From positions 142,727-206,726 of the forward strand of contig NZ_CAHLAR010000012.1 of the NCBI RefSeq assembly GCF_903652925.1: 64,000 nucleotides of DNA, written 5' to 3'. Below, one piece after another: positions 54,403 through 63,822 of this stretch (positions are counted from its first letter, which is position 1; every line of letters starts with the position of its first letter). The position numbers and the translations under genes are program-made. The stretch is from Achromobacter anxifer (GTDB lineage: Bacteria > Pseudomonadota > Gammaproteobacteria > Burkholderiales > Burkholderiaceae_B). The notes beneath the pieces are model-generated. The model saw only the letters and a list, made by a program, of their open reading frames with translations, did not search any database and was not told where the DNA came from.

Positions 54403-54780
54403 ATGTACTCACCCGCGATGGCCATGGCCTTCAGCCTCTTTCTGCTGTGCTTCATCACCTGCACGCTCAGCGGCATCGTGCTGTTCTTCAAGAGCAAGCA
54501 GATCAACGCCGCGCTGAAGCACCCCTACCTGCAGCACCGCCAGTTCAAGCAGTATCCGCTGGCGATCCAGGCATCCATCATGCTGGATTATTTCTTCCGC
54601 CTGATGTTTCCCGGCACGCGCTTCTGGCTGATCGGCAACGCCAACGATCTGCTCGGCCACGTCGACCCGAAGAAGACGCCGCTGGCCCTGAAATGGCCGA
54701 TCGTCGGCTTCTGGGGCTCGTGCTGGCTCGGCCTGATCGCGATGATCGTCCTTTGGATCATGCTGTTTATCGGAGCCTGA
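54403..54780 (+). CDS. small membrane protein of unknown function (125 aa)
   Basis: Two predicted membrane helices, one at each end (AMAFSLFLLCFITCTLSGIVLFF; VGFWGSCWLGLIAMIVLWIMLFIG), with a hydrophilic middle. It lies 4 bases before the hydratase gene. Upstream, a hairpin without T-run (54292-54315, CGCAGCCC/GGGCTGCG) separates it from proA. Family not recognised. Confidence 0.85.
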   Translation: MYSPAMAMAFSLFLLCFITCTLSGIVLFFKSKQINAALKHPYLQHRQFKQYPLAIQASIMLDYFFRLMFPGTRFWLIGNANDLLGHVDPKKTPLALKWPIVGFWGSCWLGLIAMIVLWIMLFIGA

Positions 54781-54784
54781 ACGC

Positions 54785-55576
54785 ATGCAGATCAGAATCG
54801 AAGACTATCCCGGCAGCCTGGACGCGGCCCGCTACCTGATCGCCGCGCGCGAATCCGGCGTCGCCGGCCCGCGCCTGCCCGCCGACTGCCGGCCGCAATC
54901 GCTGAACCAGGCTTTCGCCGTGCAGCAACGCACCGCGCAGCTGCTGCTTGAAAACCGCCAGGACGGCATCGGCGCCTGGAAAAGCGCCTTGCCCACGCCC
55001 GAGAAGAGCGTGGTCGCGCCGATCTACTCGTCGACGGTCGCCTATGCCGAAGCCGGCCCTGTCGAGGCCCCGGCCGGCACCGTGCGCATCGAACCCGAGA
55101 TCGCGTTCGAAATCGCCCGGGACCTGCCCGCCCGTCCCCAACCCTACACCGAAGCCGAAGTGGATGCCGCCATCGGCGGCGCGCGCCTGGCCCTGGAAGT
55201 GCTGGGCTGCCGCTACGCCGCCCCGGAACACGCCAGCCTGCCGGAACTGCTGGCCGACCACATGTTCAACCAGGGCCTGGTGCTGGGCCCGCGCATCGCG
55301 TCGCCGCACGATGCGCCCGGCGCCATGAGCATCACGCTGTCCGTGGACGGCGTCGAAACCGAGCAGCACGCGGGCATCCACCCGAACGACCGCCCCAAGG
55401 CGGGCCTGTACTGGCTGGCCAACTTCCTGCGCGAACAAGGCCTGGGGCTGCGCGCCGGCCAGCATGTCATCACCGGCTCGTACGCGGGCTTCCTGGACGT
55501 GCCGGCCAACCGCAACCTGGAACTCGCGTACGGCGACCTCGGCATCCTGCGCCTGCGCTTCAATCAGCAAGCCTGA
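54785..55576 (+). CDS. 2-keto-4-pentenoate hydratase family protein
   Basis: 263 residues of the fumarylacetoacetate hydrolase-related hydratase/decarboxylase family (MhpD/DmpE type). Metal ligands fit IEPEIAFEIARDL (ExE) and the family phrases are NQAFAVQQRT, GARLALEVLGCRY, LLADHMFNQGLVLG. It would hydrate 2-oxopent-4-enoate-like intermediates of aromatic meta-cleavage, but no such pathway is near. A GNAT gene follows 26 bases later. Confidence 0.9.
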   Translation: MQIRIEDYPGSLDAARYLIAARESGVAGPRLPADCRPQSLNQAFAVQQRTAQLLLENRQDGIGAWKSALPTPEKSVVAPIYSSTVAYAEAGPVEAPAGTVRIEPEIAFEIARDLPARPQPYTEAEVDAAIGGARLALEVLGCRYAAPEHASLPELLADHMFNQGLVLGPRIASPHDAPGAMSITLSVDGVETEQHAGIHPNDRPKAGLYWLANFLREQGLGLRAGQHVITGSYAGFLDVPANRNLELAYGDLGILRLRFNQQA

Positions 55577-55602
55577 ACGGCAAGCTCCGGAACCCCGCGC
55601 CC

Positions 55603-56139
55603 ATGCTCACGCTGCGTCCCTTCGCCCTGACCGACTTTCCGCTTCTGGCCAGCTGGTTTTCCAGCCTGCCCGACGTCGTGCAATGGGGCGGCTCGCACCT
55701 GTCCTTCCCGCTGGCGCAAGCCGATGCGGCCGCCATGCTGGCGGAGGGCCAGGCCACGCCGCCCAGCCGCCGCTGCTGGATGGCCTGCCGCGAGGGTGCG
55801 CCCATCGGCCATGCGCAGCTGGCCTACGACTGGCGCGACGGCAATGCGCGCCTGGGCCGCGTCGCCATCGCGCCGTCCGCGCGCGGCCAGGGCCTGGCTC
55901 GTCCGATGGTTTCGCTGCTGATAGACGAAGCCTTCCAGACGCCCGGCATCGAGCGCCTGGAACTCAACGTCTACATGTTCAACGAACGCGCCATCCGTAC
56001 CTACCAGGCGCTGGGATTCACGCTTGAAGGCGTCAGGCGCGCCGCCACGCGCGCGGGCGCGGAACGCTGGGACACTGGCATGATGGGGCTGCTGCGCTCG
56101 GAATGGCGCGCCCCTCGGGCGACGGCATCCGCCGCCTGA
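55603..56139 (+). CDS. GNAT family N-acetyltransferase
   Basis: 178 residues, RimJ/RimL-like. Acetyl-CoA motif A is in LGRVAIAPSARGQGLARPMVSLLIDEAF; LELNVYMFNERAIRTYQALGFTLEGVRR is the C-terminal family part. The acceptor is unknown. It converges on the amidase gene. Confidence 0.9.
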   Translation: MLTLRPFALTDFPLLASWFSSLPDVVQWGGSHLSFPLAQADAAAMLAEGQATPPSRRCWMACREGAPIGHAQLAYDWRDGNARLGRVAIAPSARGQGLARPMVSLLIDEAFQTPGIERLELNVYMFNERAIRTYQALGFTLEGVRRAATRAGAERWDTGMMGLLRSEWRAPRATASAA

Positions 56140-56166
56140 AGCCCGGGCCCGCGGATACGCCGGACG

Positions 56167-57588
56167 CTAGCGCGCCGCAGGTTCTGCGATGCCAATGGCC
56201 GGAGCGGCCGCCTCGATGATTTCTCCCACCGCCAGGCACAGATCCTCGCGGTAGCGTCCCGCCACCACCTGCACGCCGACCGGGCTGGGCCCCGCGCCGC
56301 TCATGGCGCTGCCCATCGCCACCGACAAGCCCGGCAACCCCATGAACGGTATGCCGATCTGCGTCATCTGCGCGCGCCAGACTCGCGCATAGGCGGCATC
56401 TCCCTGCAAGTCCAGCTGGTCCGGGAAAGGCAATTCAGCCGACACGGGCAGCAGCAGCACCGGATAGTCGGTGAAGAACAACTCCCACAGGCGCGTCAGC
56501 GTGGCCCGCCGCGTCAGCACCGCGGAAAAACTTGCGAGATCCGCGGCGGCCGCCTTGTCGCGCTGTCCGGCCAGCGCCACCAGCGCGCCCCGGTCGCCTT
56601 CCTTTTCGGCAGCCGCGACCATCGCTTCGTAGCCGTCGGCCAGCCACATGCGGATTTGCAGATCCGCCGCTTCCTGCAGCGGGGGCAAGGTATCCAGCGT
56701 GTCCACCGACCAGCCCGCCTCGCTGAGCCTGCGCGCAGCTTCCTGCAAGGCCTTGACCACGGCGGGCTGGGTATCCATGCCGTCCGGGTTCAGGCAAAGC
56801 GCGGCGCGTTTCGGAACCTCGGGGCCCGTCAGCGGCGCCGGCACCCACCAGGGATCGCGCGCGTCCGGCGCCGCCAGCGCGGCCAGGCCCAGCCGCAGGT
56901 CGGCGATGCTGCGGCCAAGCGGGCCCGACACGGCGGTCAGTTGCCCGCCGATGGACCGCTCCGGCAAGGCCGCGTTGTACGCCGCCACGCGCCCCAGCGA
57001 CGGCCGCAAGCCATGCGCGCCGCAGGCATAGGCCGGATATCGGATGGAACCCGCGATATCCGTGCCATGCGCCAGATGCCCGATACCGGCGGCCACCGCG
57101 GCAGCCGCGCCGCCCGAGGAGCCGCCCGGTGTAAGCGCCGGATTGCGCGGATTCAGCGTGTGTCCATGCAACGCGTTGCTGGTGAACCAGCGCAGCGAGA
57201 ACGCTGGCGTATTGGTGCGCCCCAGGATCACCGCGCCCGCGCGCCGCAGATTGTCCACGACCGGGCTATTCACGGCGGCGATCGCATCCTTCTGCAAGCG
57301 CACGCCATTGGTGGTGGCGAAACCTGCCTGGTCCACGTTGACCTTCACGGTCACCGGCACCCCGGCCAGCGGCCCCGCGTCCTCGCCGCGCGCCAGGGCG
57401 GCATCCACCCCGGCAGCCTGCGCCAGCACTTCTTCGGGGCGATGGTCCACCACCGCGTTGATCGCCGGATTGACGGCGTCGAGCCGGTCCAGCGCGCTTT
57501 GCGCGGCTTCACGGGCGGACACTTCGCGCTTGCGGATGCGGGCGGCAAGCTCAACTGCGGACAAACGCCAAAGATCGGACACGCGCAA
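56167..57588 (-). CDS. amidase (amidase-signature family)
   Basis: 473 residues. The Ser-cisSer-Lys triad is intact: Lys82 in VTVKVN, Ser157 in GGSSGG and Ser181 in GTDIAGSIRYPA. It hydrolyses a carboxylic amide; the specific substrate is unknown. It is a stand-alone gene, 84 bases from the LysR gene on the same strand. Confidence 0.94.
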   Translation of the reverse strand: MRVSDLWRLSAVELAARIRKREVSAREAAQSALDRLDAVNPAINAVVDHRPEEVLAQAAGVDAALARGEDAGPLAGVPVTVKVNVDQAGFATTNGVRLQKDAIAAVNSPVVDNLRRAGAVILGRTNTPAFSLRWFTSNALHGHTLNPRNPALTPGGSSGGAAAAVAAGIGHLAHGTDIAGSIRYPAYACGAHGLRPSLGRVAAYNAALPERSIGGQLTAVSGPLGRSIADLRLGLAALAAPDARDPWWVPAPLTGPEVPKRAALCLNPDGMDTQPAVVKALQEAARRLSEAGWSVDTLDTLPPLQEAADLQIRMWLADGYEAMVAAAEKEGDRGALVALAGQRDKAAAADLASFSAVLTRRATLTRLWELFFTDYPVLLLPVSAELPFPDQLDLQGDAAYARVWRAQMTQIGIPFMGLPGLSVAMGSAMSGAGPSPVGVQVVAGRYREDLCLAVGEIIEAAAPAIGIAEPAAR

Positions 57589-57672
57589 CTCCTGGGTCTT
57601 GATGAGATTGATGGGTCAGGCCAACCTTAGCGCCTGCCGCGCCGGCCCACAAGCCGCGTCCGGCACGTTGCC

Positions 57673-58542
57673 TTATTCGTCTTCCTCGAAGACCTCGACG
57701 ATGGCGTCGGCCACCGCGCGCACGCGGGCCGTGCGGTTCAAGTCGCCGTGCATCACCAGCCACAGATCGTAGGGTTCGCTGCGCGTGGGCCAGATGCGGA
57801 CCAGCTCGGGATAGCCGGGCGCCATGTGGGTGGGCACCTCGCCGATGCCCAGTCCGGCCGCGACCGCTTCGAGAATCATCAGACCTGAGTTCAACTCCAC
57901 GCCGATGCGGCCGTTGCCCGTGGGCTCGCCGCAGAAGGTATCGGACCAGCCCGGCAGCACCGCCTGCTGGTAAGTCACCAGCGCGTGCCCCGCGAAGGCC
58001 ATGCCCGGCTTGGGTTCGCCATGCGCCGCCAGATAGGCCCGCGACGCGTACAGCCCGACCTCCTTGCGCGTGAGGTGGCGGTGGATCAGGTCCGGGTTGT
58101 CGGGCTTGATGTTGCGTATCGCCAGGTCCGCCTCGCGCCGCGTCAGGTTGCTGAGCTGGATCGCCGTGGACAGCACCACGCGGATGTCGGGATGCTGGGC
58201 ATGCACCCGCCGCACCGCCTCCATGATGTAGTAGCTGGCCACGGTTTCCGACGTCGCCACCCGCACCACGCCCGACAGGCGGTGGTCCATCCCTTGCATC
58301 TGGCGCTGCAGCTGGTCCGCCGCCTGTTCCATGCGCTCCGCCGCGGCAAACGCCAGCTCGCCCGCCGCCGTCGGCACGTAGCCGCCGGGCGTGCGCAGGA
58401 ACAGCCGGGCGTCCAGCGACGACTCCAGCGCGGCCAATCTGCGGCCGGCGGTGGCCTGGTCGATCTGCAGCAGCGCGGCCGCGCCGCGCAGGGTTCCGAC
58501 CCGATAAATGGCCAGGAAGATCCTGGCGTTGTCCCAGTCCAT
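57673..58542 (-). CDS. LysR family transcriptional regulator
   Basis: 289 residues from ATG 58542, which has AAGGGGG upstream; an ATG at 58572 is the alternative. HTH at 1-60 (DWDNARIFLAIYRVGTLRGAAALLQIDQATAGRRLAALESSL), effector domain after about 90. It is divergent from the DHA2 exporter and probably controls it; the DEDE C-terminus is unusually acidic. Confidence 0.93.
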   Translation of the reverse strand: MDWDNARIFLAIYRVGTLRGAAALLQIDQATAGRRLAALESSLDARLFLRTPGGYVPTAAGELAFAAAERMEQAADQLQRQMQGMDHRLSGVVRVATSETVASYYIMEAVRRVHAQHPDIRVVLSTAIQLSNLTRREADLAIRNIKPDNPDLIHRHLTRKEVGLYASRAYLAAHGEPKPGMAFAGHALVTYQQAVLPGWSDTFCGEPTGNGRIGVELNSGLMILEAVAAGLGIGEVPTHMAPGYPELVRIWPTRSEPYDLWLVMHGDLNRTARVRAVADAIVEVFEEDE

Positions 58543-58634
58543 TGCCACCCCCTTGAAGATGCATTTTTGCATGACTATAAAGCAGTTCTTCTGCTTTTTT
58601 GCATCACAAGAAGCGCCTAATCTTCACTCCTCGA

Positions 58635-60056
58635 ATGCCACGACCGGTCATCGCCGCCATGAACTCCGCCTGCTCCAACGCCCCTGCTCCTACCCTGGCC
58701 GCCAAGCCCGCCGCCGGCCTGCTGCCGCTCGTCACGCTGGCCATCGGCTTCATCATGGCCATGCTGGACGTCACCGTCGTCAACGTTGCCCTGCCCAGCA
58801 TCGCGCTCCAGTTCACCGTGCCGCTGACCGACCTGGTCTGGATCGTGGACGGCTACACCCTGACCTTCGCCGCCTTGCTGCTGATCGCCGGCGCGCTGGC
58901 CGACCGCTATGGCGCCAAGAACGTCTACCTGGCCGGCCTGGGCGTCTTCACCCTGGCGTCCCTGCTCTGCGGGCTGGCGCCCAATGCCGACGCGCTGATC
59001 CTGGCCCGCATGCTGCAAGGGCTGGGCGCGGCCCTGTTCATGCCCAGCTCTCTCAGCCTGCTGACCCACGCCTATGACGACGAACAGGTGCGCAACCGCA
59101 TGCTGGCCGCCTGGTCCGCCATCGTCGCGGTCGCGGGCGCCGCCGGCCCGCTGCTGGGCGGCGTGCTGATCCATCAATTCGGCTGGCGCGGGATCTTTCT
59201 CATCAACCTGCCGCTGGGACTGGCCGGGCTGTGGCTGGCCCGCAGCCGAATCCAGGCGGCGCCGCGCCGGCCGCGCGCGCTCAATCCGCTGAGCCATCTG
59301 CTGGGCGTGATCGCGCTGTCGTCGCTGTGTTTCGTGCTGATCCAGGGCAACGCCTATGGCTGGACCTCCAGCCGCATCGCGGGCGTCGCCGCCCTGAGCC
59401 TGGCCGCCGCCGTGCTGCTGGTGCGGCGCGAACGCCGCCACGCCGAACCCATCATCCCGCGCGCCCTGTTCGCGACCACGCAATTCGCCGCCGCCAATGG
59501 CGTGGGCTTTCTGATCAATCTTGCGGCCTACGGCCAGCTCTTCCTGCTCAGCCTGTTCCTGCAGCAGGCGCGCGGCGCCGACGCCCTGCAGACCGGCGTG
59601 CAGCTGGTACCCATGCTGGCGGTGTTTTCCCTGGGCAACCTGCTGTCCGGCCGGGTCTCGGCGCGCTGGAACGTGTCCGCCTCATTGCTGGGCGGCATCT
59701 CCCTGGCCACGGCCATGAGCGCCGTGGGCATCTTCGCGTTCGCGCCGGACATGGTCTATTGGCCCTTTGCCGTCGTCGTCGCGCTGGCCAACCTGGGCGT
59801 GGGCATCGCGGTCCCCGCGATGACCAGCGTGGTCATGCAGGTATCGGGCAAGAGCCACGCGAACAGCGCCGCCGCGGCGCTGAACGCCAACCGCCAATCC
59901 GGCGCGCTGGTCGGCGTCGCGCTGATCGGCACCATCCTGCATCTGCTGCCGGACTGGAAGGCCAGCCTGCCGACGGCCTATGCCGTCATCACTGCCGGTT
60001 ATCTGTTCGCGGCCATGCTGGTCTGGGGGCATCTGCGCCGCGCGCGCAACGCTTGA
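58635..60056 (+). CDS. DHA2 family MFS exporter (EmrB/QacA type)
   Basis: About 473 residues (ATG 58635; 58659 possible, no clear ribosome site for either). The helix 1 motif LDVTVVNVALPSIALQF is diagnostic; further family phrases are WIVDGYTLTFAALLLIAGALADRYGAK and GAAGPLLGGVLIHQFGWRGIFLINLPLG. It exports drugs or toxic compounds. The divergent LysR gene is its likely regulator. Confidence 0.93.
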   Translation: MPRPVIAAMNSACSNAPAPTLAAKPAAGLLPLVTLAIGFIMAMLDVTVVNVALPSIALQFTVPLTDLVWIVDGYTLTFAALLLIAGALADRYGAKNVYLAGLGVFTLASLLCGLAPNADALILARMLQGLGAALFMPSSLSLLTHAYDDEQVRNRMLAAWSAIVAVAGAAGPLLGGVLIHQFGWRGIFLINLPLGLAGLWLARSRIQAAPRRPRALNPLSHLLGVIALSSLCFVLIQGNAYGWTSSRIAGVAALSLAAAVLLVRRERRHAEPIIPRALFATTQFAAANGVGFLINLAAYGQLFLLSLFLQQARGADALQTGVQLVPMLAVFSLGNLLSGRVSARWNVSASLLGGISLATAMSAVGIFAFAPDMVYWPFAVVVALANLGVGIAVPAMTSVVMQVSGKSHANSAAAALNANRQSGALVGVALIGTILHLLPDWKASLPTAYAVITAGYLFAAMLVWGHLRRARNA

Positions 60057-60181
60057 TCGCGAACACGGCCTTACCCGCGTGATGCTTGAGCGCGCACCCG
60101 GTCCATGCTCGCAACGCCTGATCGCGAACTCAAGCATGTGTCTGCCCTCACCGCAGACGCCGTCCGCGCGGTGCTCCGTAC

Positions 60182-60814
60182 TTAGGCTTTGGCGGTCGGC
60201 ATAATCGCCACGCCGCGCCCCGCGAAGAACTCGTCGAATATCGCCAGTGGCAACTCGACGTCGGCCTGCGTGCCAGGTTCGCCCGAGGGATTGTGGAAGG
60301 TCACCGAGTCCGGCGTGGCCCGGGTGACCAGCACCAGATGTCCGCCTTTCCTGGGAGGCTGGCGCTCGGGCCAGCGTATCCAGGGATGCACGGACGCCAT
60401 GAAATATGCGGCCTGCGCCATCAATCCGGGCAACTCGTCGGCGCGCAGACCAACGTGCACCCGCGCCTCCAGTCCAAATTCCTCGGCCACGTAACGCACG
60501 AAGGGGGCATAGATCATCCCGTTGATCTTTTCACCTTCCTCCGTGTATGCGCCGTACGGCAAGCTCCCGCGCGCCAGTTCCAGAGTGGGATACAGGCGGC
60601 CGTCGCGCGCGGCCAGCACCATCTTCAGGCAGGCCATGCCGCATACGTGGCTGGCCCAGCGCGCATACTCGTCCACGTCGCGCGCGCCGGAATCGCGCCA
60701 GGCGGGATCGTCGGCCAGCGCCAGCTTGCCCTGGATGATGTCGCCGGCCAGGTGCGCCGACTCCCATTGGCAGAAATACGGCACGGGTGATCGGGGGGCA
60801 GGCGTCGCGCTCAT
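60182..60814 (-). CDS. C39-like cysteine peptidase family protein
   Basis: 210 residues, the Peptidase_C39_2 fold: Cys58 in HVCGMACLKMVL, His159 in GGHLVLVT and Asn175 in FHNPSG form a plausible catalytic set. There is no signal peptide or transporter fusion, so it is not a bacteriocin exporter. The substrate is unknown. It ends convergently with the MFS gene. Confidence 0.85.
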   Translation of the reverse strand: MSATPAPRSPVPYFCQWESAHLAGDIIQGKLALADDPAWRDSGARDVDEYARWASHVCGMACLKMVLAARDGRLYPTLELARGSLPYGAYTEEGEKINGMIYAPFVRYVAEEFGLEARVHVGLRADELPGLMAQAAYFMASVHPWIRWPERQPPRKGGHLVLVTRATPDSVTFHNPSGEPGTQADVELPLAIFDEFFAGRGVAIMPTAKA

Positions 60815-60925
60815 CCAGGACTCCAGGTTCAGAAGGCAGCCGCTATCTTGCCCGCGCCGCCCGCGCGTGGCAACGGTACGGCGTTTGCTTCACAATGCTC
60901 CTATCCCCGCCCATAGGAGACACGC

Positions 60926-61876
60926 ATGTCCAGCCCTGCCACGTCCAGCCCGCCCGCCATCCGCCGAGTCGCCATCGTCGGCGCCGGCACCATCGGCGCC
61001 AGCTGGGCCGCGCTGTTTCTCGCCCGCGGCCTGGAGGTCGTCGTCAGCGACCCCGCCGGCGACGCCGAAGCGCAGACGCGCGCCCGCGTGCAGGCCGCCT
61101 GGCCAGTGCTGGCCGAGCTCGGCCGCGTGACGCCCGGCGCCTCGATCGACGCCTTAAGCTTCGAACCGGACCTGGAGGCCGCGCTCGCGGGAGCGGACTT
61201 CGTCCAGGAGAACGCGCCCGAGCGCGAAGACTTCAAGACGGCCCTGTTCGCGCGCATGGACGCGGCGCTGCCGCCGCAAGTCATCGTCGCATCCAGCTCG
61301 TCCGGCCTCATCATGAGCCGCCTGCAATCGCAGTGCCGCCATGCCGCGCGCTTTGTCATCGGGCATCCGTTCAATCCGCCCCACTTGATTCCGCTGGTGG
61401 AAGTGGTGGGCGGCGAACAAACCTCCGAGGACACCATAGCCCGTTGCATTGCCTTCTACCGGAGCGTGGGCAAGTACCCCATCCGCCTGAACAAGGAGGT
61501 GCCCGGCCACATCGCCAACCGCCTGCAGGCCGCCCTGTGGCGCGAGGCCATCCATCTGGCCGCCGAGAACGTGGCCAGCGTGGCCGATATCGACGCCGCC
61601 GTATCGCAAGGCCCCGGACTGCGCTGGGCGCTGTTCGGCCCGCACATGACTTTCAACCTGGGCGGCGGCGCCGGTGGCCTGGCGAATTTCATGGACCATC
61701 TGCTGGGACCGGTGCAGACCTGGTGGGACGACCTGGGCGCGCCCGATGTCACGCCCGAGCTGCAGCGGCGCCTGATCGACGGCGTCAACGCGGAGGCTGG
61801 CAAGCGCAGCATCGCCGACCTCGTCGATGCACGCGACGCCGAACTCACCGCGCTGCTGAAAGTGTTGCAACGCTGA
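60926..61876 (+). CDS. 3-hydroxyacyl-CoA dehydrogenase-type NAD-binding protein (carnitine dehydrogenase-like)
   Basis: 316 residues. NAD site VGAGTIGASWAALF (18-31), catalytic His147 in VIGHPFNPPHLIPLVEVVGG, C-terminal helical dimer domain from about 190. Single-unit proteins of this length include L-carnitine 3-dehydrogenase and lambda-crystallin. No other carnitine gene lies nearby. GGAGA precedes the ATG. Confidence 0.92.
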   Translation: MSSPATSSPPAIRRVAIVGAGTIGASWAALFLARGLEVVVSDPAGDAEAQTRARVQAAWPVLAELGRVTPGASIDALSFEPDLEAALAGADFVQENAPEREDFKTALFARMDAALPPQVIVASSSSGLIMSRLQSQCRHAARFVIGHPFNPPHLIPLVEVVGGEQTSEDTIARCIAFYRSVGKYPIRLNKEVPGHIANRLQAALWREAIHLAAENVASVADIDAAVSQGPGLRWALFGPHMTFNLGGGAGGLANFMDHLLGPVQTWWDDLGAPDVTPELQRRLIDGVNAEAGKRSIADLVDARDAELTALLKVLQR

Positions 61877-62011
61877 AGCGGCTGCCGGCGATGGGCGCGA
61901 GCTCAAGCTCCGGCTGTTGGCCTTGTTCCTGGAGCGGACAGGCAATGACCCGCAGGCAATTGAGGGGCCACCAGGCAACCGCCGGAAATCACCAACCGGC
62001 GGGCGCAGCTG

Positions 62012-62080
62012 CCAGCAATCTTTGAGGCGACCGCTGGCCTCCAGTAATCTTTGAGGCGGCGCCGAGCCGCCAGTAATCTT
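62012..62080. repeat. three-copy tandem repeat with 29-bp period
   Basis: CCAGCAATCTTTGAGGCG at 62012-62029, CCAGTAATCTTTGAGGCG at 62041-62058 and a partial CCAGTAATCTT at 62070-62080 are spaced exactly 29 bases. They fill the gap between the dehydrogenase and GNAT genes. Function unknown. Confidence 0.8.
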
Positions 62081-62133
62081 CCTGGATCCGGCGCACATGG
62101 GCGCCGCATCCATCCACCGCAGGATCCCTACGA

Positions 62134-62406
62134 ATGATCACCGTAACGCAAGACACCGCCCGTTCCCGCTACACCGCCACTGTCGATGGCGTCCTGTGCG
62201 TGCTGGACTACCAGCTGCAAGGCAAGATCATGGCCATCACCCACACCGGCGTGCCCAGCCAGGTGGGCGGCCGCGGCATCGCCGCCGAACTCACGCGCCA
62301 TGCGCTGGATGATGCGCGCGCCCAGGGCTGGAAGGTGCAGCCCCTGTGCTCGTATGCGGACGCCTACATCCGCCGCCATCCCGAATACAGCGATCTGCTG
62401 GCTTGA
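62134..62406 (+). CDS. small GNAT-like N-acetyltransferase (YidJ/COG2388 type)
   Basis: 90 residues of the short acetyltransferase-like family: LDYQLQGKIMAITHTGVPSQVGGRGIAAELTRHALDDARAQGWKVQPLCSYADAYIRRHPEY, with the acetyl-CoA loop GGRGIA. The Cys before SYA is typical. It lies 20 bases before the YchJ-like gene. Confidence 0.92.
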   Translation: MITVTQDTARSRYTATVDGVLCVLDYQLQGKIMAITHTGVPSQVGGRGIAAELTRHALDDARAQGWKVQPLCSYADAYIRRHPEYSDLLA

Positions 62407-62426
62407 AACCTGGCTACGCATCCATC

Positions 62427-62831
62427 GTGAGCAAGCCATCCAAGCTCCCGGCTTCGGCCTGCCCCTGCGGCGGTCCCAAGCCCTATCCCGAATGTTGCGG
62501 CCGCTGGCATGACGGTCCACTGGCCTTGCAGGCGCCGACCGCCGAAGCCTTGATGCGCTCGCGTTACAGCGCCTTCGTGCTGGACAAGCTGCCGTATCTG
62601 CTGGCCACCTGGCATGCCAGCACCCGGCCCGCCGCGCTGGAACCCAATCCGCCCGACCTGAAATGGCTGGGCTTGTCCATCAAGAAGACGGCCAACCAGG
62701 ATCCCGACCATGCGACCGTCGAATTCGTGGCGCGCAGCCGCCAGGCCGGCCGCGCGCACCGTCTGCATGAACTGAGCCGCTTCGTGCGCGAAGAAGGGCA
62801 ATGGTTCTACGTGGACGGTGAGCTGTACTGA
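62427..62831 (+). CDS. YchJ family SEC-C motif protein (UPF0225)
   Basis: 134 residues from GTG 62427. The SEC-C zinc motif CPCGGPKPYPECCGRWH is at 13-29 and the NTF2-like part with MRSRYSAFVLDKLPYLLATWHASTRP follows, as in E. coli YchJ, which lacks a known function. It is co-transcribed with the small GNAT. Confidence 0.92.
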   Translation: MSKPSKLPASACPCGGPKPYPECCGRWHDGPLALQAPTAEALMRSRYSAFVLDKLPYLLATWHASTRPAALEPNPPDLKWLGLSIKKTANQDPDHATVEFVARSRQAGRAHRLHELSRFVREEGQWFYVDGELY

Positions 62832-62889
62832 CGCTTGCGCGGATTTTCCGCGCAGGCTCCCCTTCAACCCAGACCAGATCAAGGCAGAC

Positions 62890-63630
62890 ATGAATCACGA
62901 TCCTCGCCTCGCCGACGCGCTTTTTCACTCTGAACCTGTCGCCGCATTGCGCGCCGACCTCGCCCTGGCGCTACGAGCCGCCGCCGTGCACGGGCTAGGC
63001 GAAGGCGTCTGCAATCACTTCAGCGTGGCGCTGCCTGGCGATCCGGATCACTTCCTGCTCAATCCGCGTGGGCTGATGTGGCATGAGGTGCAGGCCGACG
63101 ACATCGTGCTGATCGATGCCCAGGGCAACAAGCTCGCGGGCCGCCACGCGGTCGAGCCCACCGCCATGTTCATCCATGCCGCGATCCACCGCATCGCTGG
63201 CAAAGCCTGCGTCCTGCACACACACATGCCCTACGCCACGGCATTGACGCTTACTTCCGATCGCGCGCTGGACACCACGCTGTCGCAGAACGCCATGCGT
63301 TTTCATGGCCGCCTGGCGGTTGACGGGCAGTACAACGGCCTGGCGCTGGATGTCGGCGAAGGCGAACGCATCGCCTGCGCCATGCAGGGTGCCGACGTGG
63401 TGTTTCTAGGCAACCACGGGGTCATCGTCTGCGGCGAGCGGGTGGACTACGCCTATGACGACCTGTTCTTCCTGGAACGCGCCTGTACCGCCCAGGTGCT
63501 GGCGCAATCCACCGGCCGCCCGCTCGTTCCGGTCAATGCCGAGCTGGCGGCACGAGTTGCTGCCCAGGTTCAGGGCGAGCGGCTGCAATCCGAACTCTTC
63601 TTTGCCGCGCTACGCCGTCAATTGCCCTGA
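62890..63630 (+). CDS. class II aldolase/adducin family protein
   Basis: 246 residues. Zinc ligands His110 and His112 in VLHTHMPYATAL and His176 in GNHGVIVCG; the N-terminal region GLGEGVCNHFSVALPGDPDHFLLNP is typical. Related to fuculose-phosphate aldolase and to decarboxylases of the family; the substrate is unknown. The terminator at 63724-63759 follows. Confidence 0.92.
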   Translation: MNHDPRLADALFHSEPVAALRADLALALRAAAVHGLGEGVCNHFSVALPGDPDHFLLNPRGLMWHEVQADDIVLIDAQGNKLAGRHAVEPTAMFIHAAIHRIAGKACVLHTHMPYATALTLTSDRALDTTLSQNAMRFHGRLAVDGQYNGLALDVGEGERIACAMQGADVVFLGNHGVIVCGERVDYAYDDLFFLERACTAQVLAQSTGRPLVPVNAELAARVAAQVQGERLQSELFFAALRRQLP

Positions 63631-63723
63631 CGGTTTATTTTTTGCCGCACTGCCGGATTAAAAATGCGCTCAGCAATAAACGATTTAGCGCTCTAACGCT
63701 CTTGCATTGCCAGCCGTAAAAGC

Positions 63724-63759
63724 AAAACCCCTCGCAGGATATTCCTGCGAGGGGTTTTT
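63724..63759. terminator. strong bidirectional terminator
   Basis: A perfect 16-bp stem AAAACCCCTCGCAGGA/TCCTGCGAGGGGTTTT with a 3-base loop (TAT) and T-runs on both strands. It can end the aldolase transcript on the plus strand and act as a second stop for the rRNA operon on the minus strand. Confidence 0.93.
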
Positions 63760-63822
63760 CATTGGGGCTGCGGCTTGCGATATTGCACGCTAAGCGGGTC
63801 GTGCATTCGGTCGCCACAAAGA

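Noticed and set aside
62012-62080. 29-bp period repeats as a CRISPR array
   Set aside because: Only two full copies and one partial, spacers of 11 bases, and no cas genes in the window.
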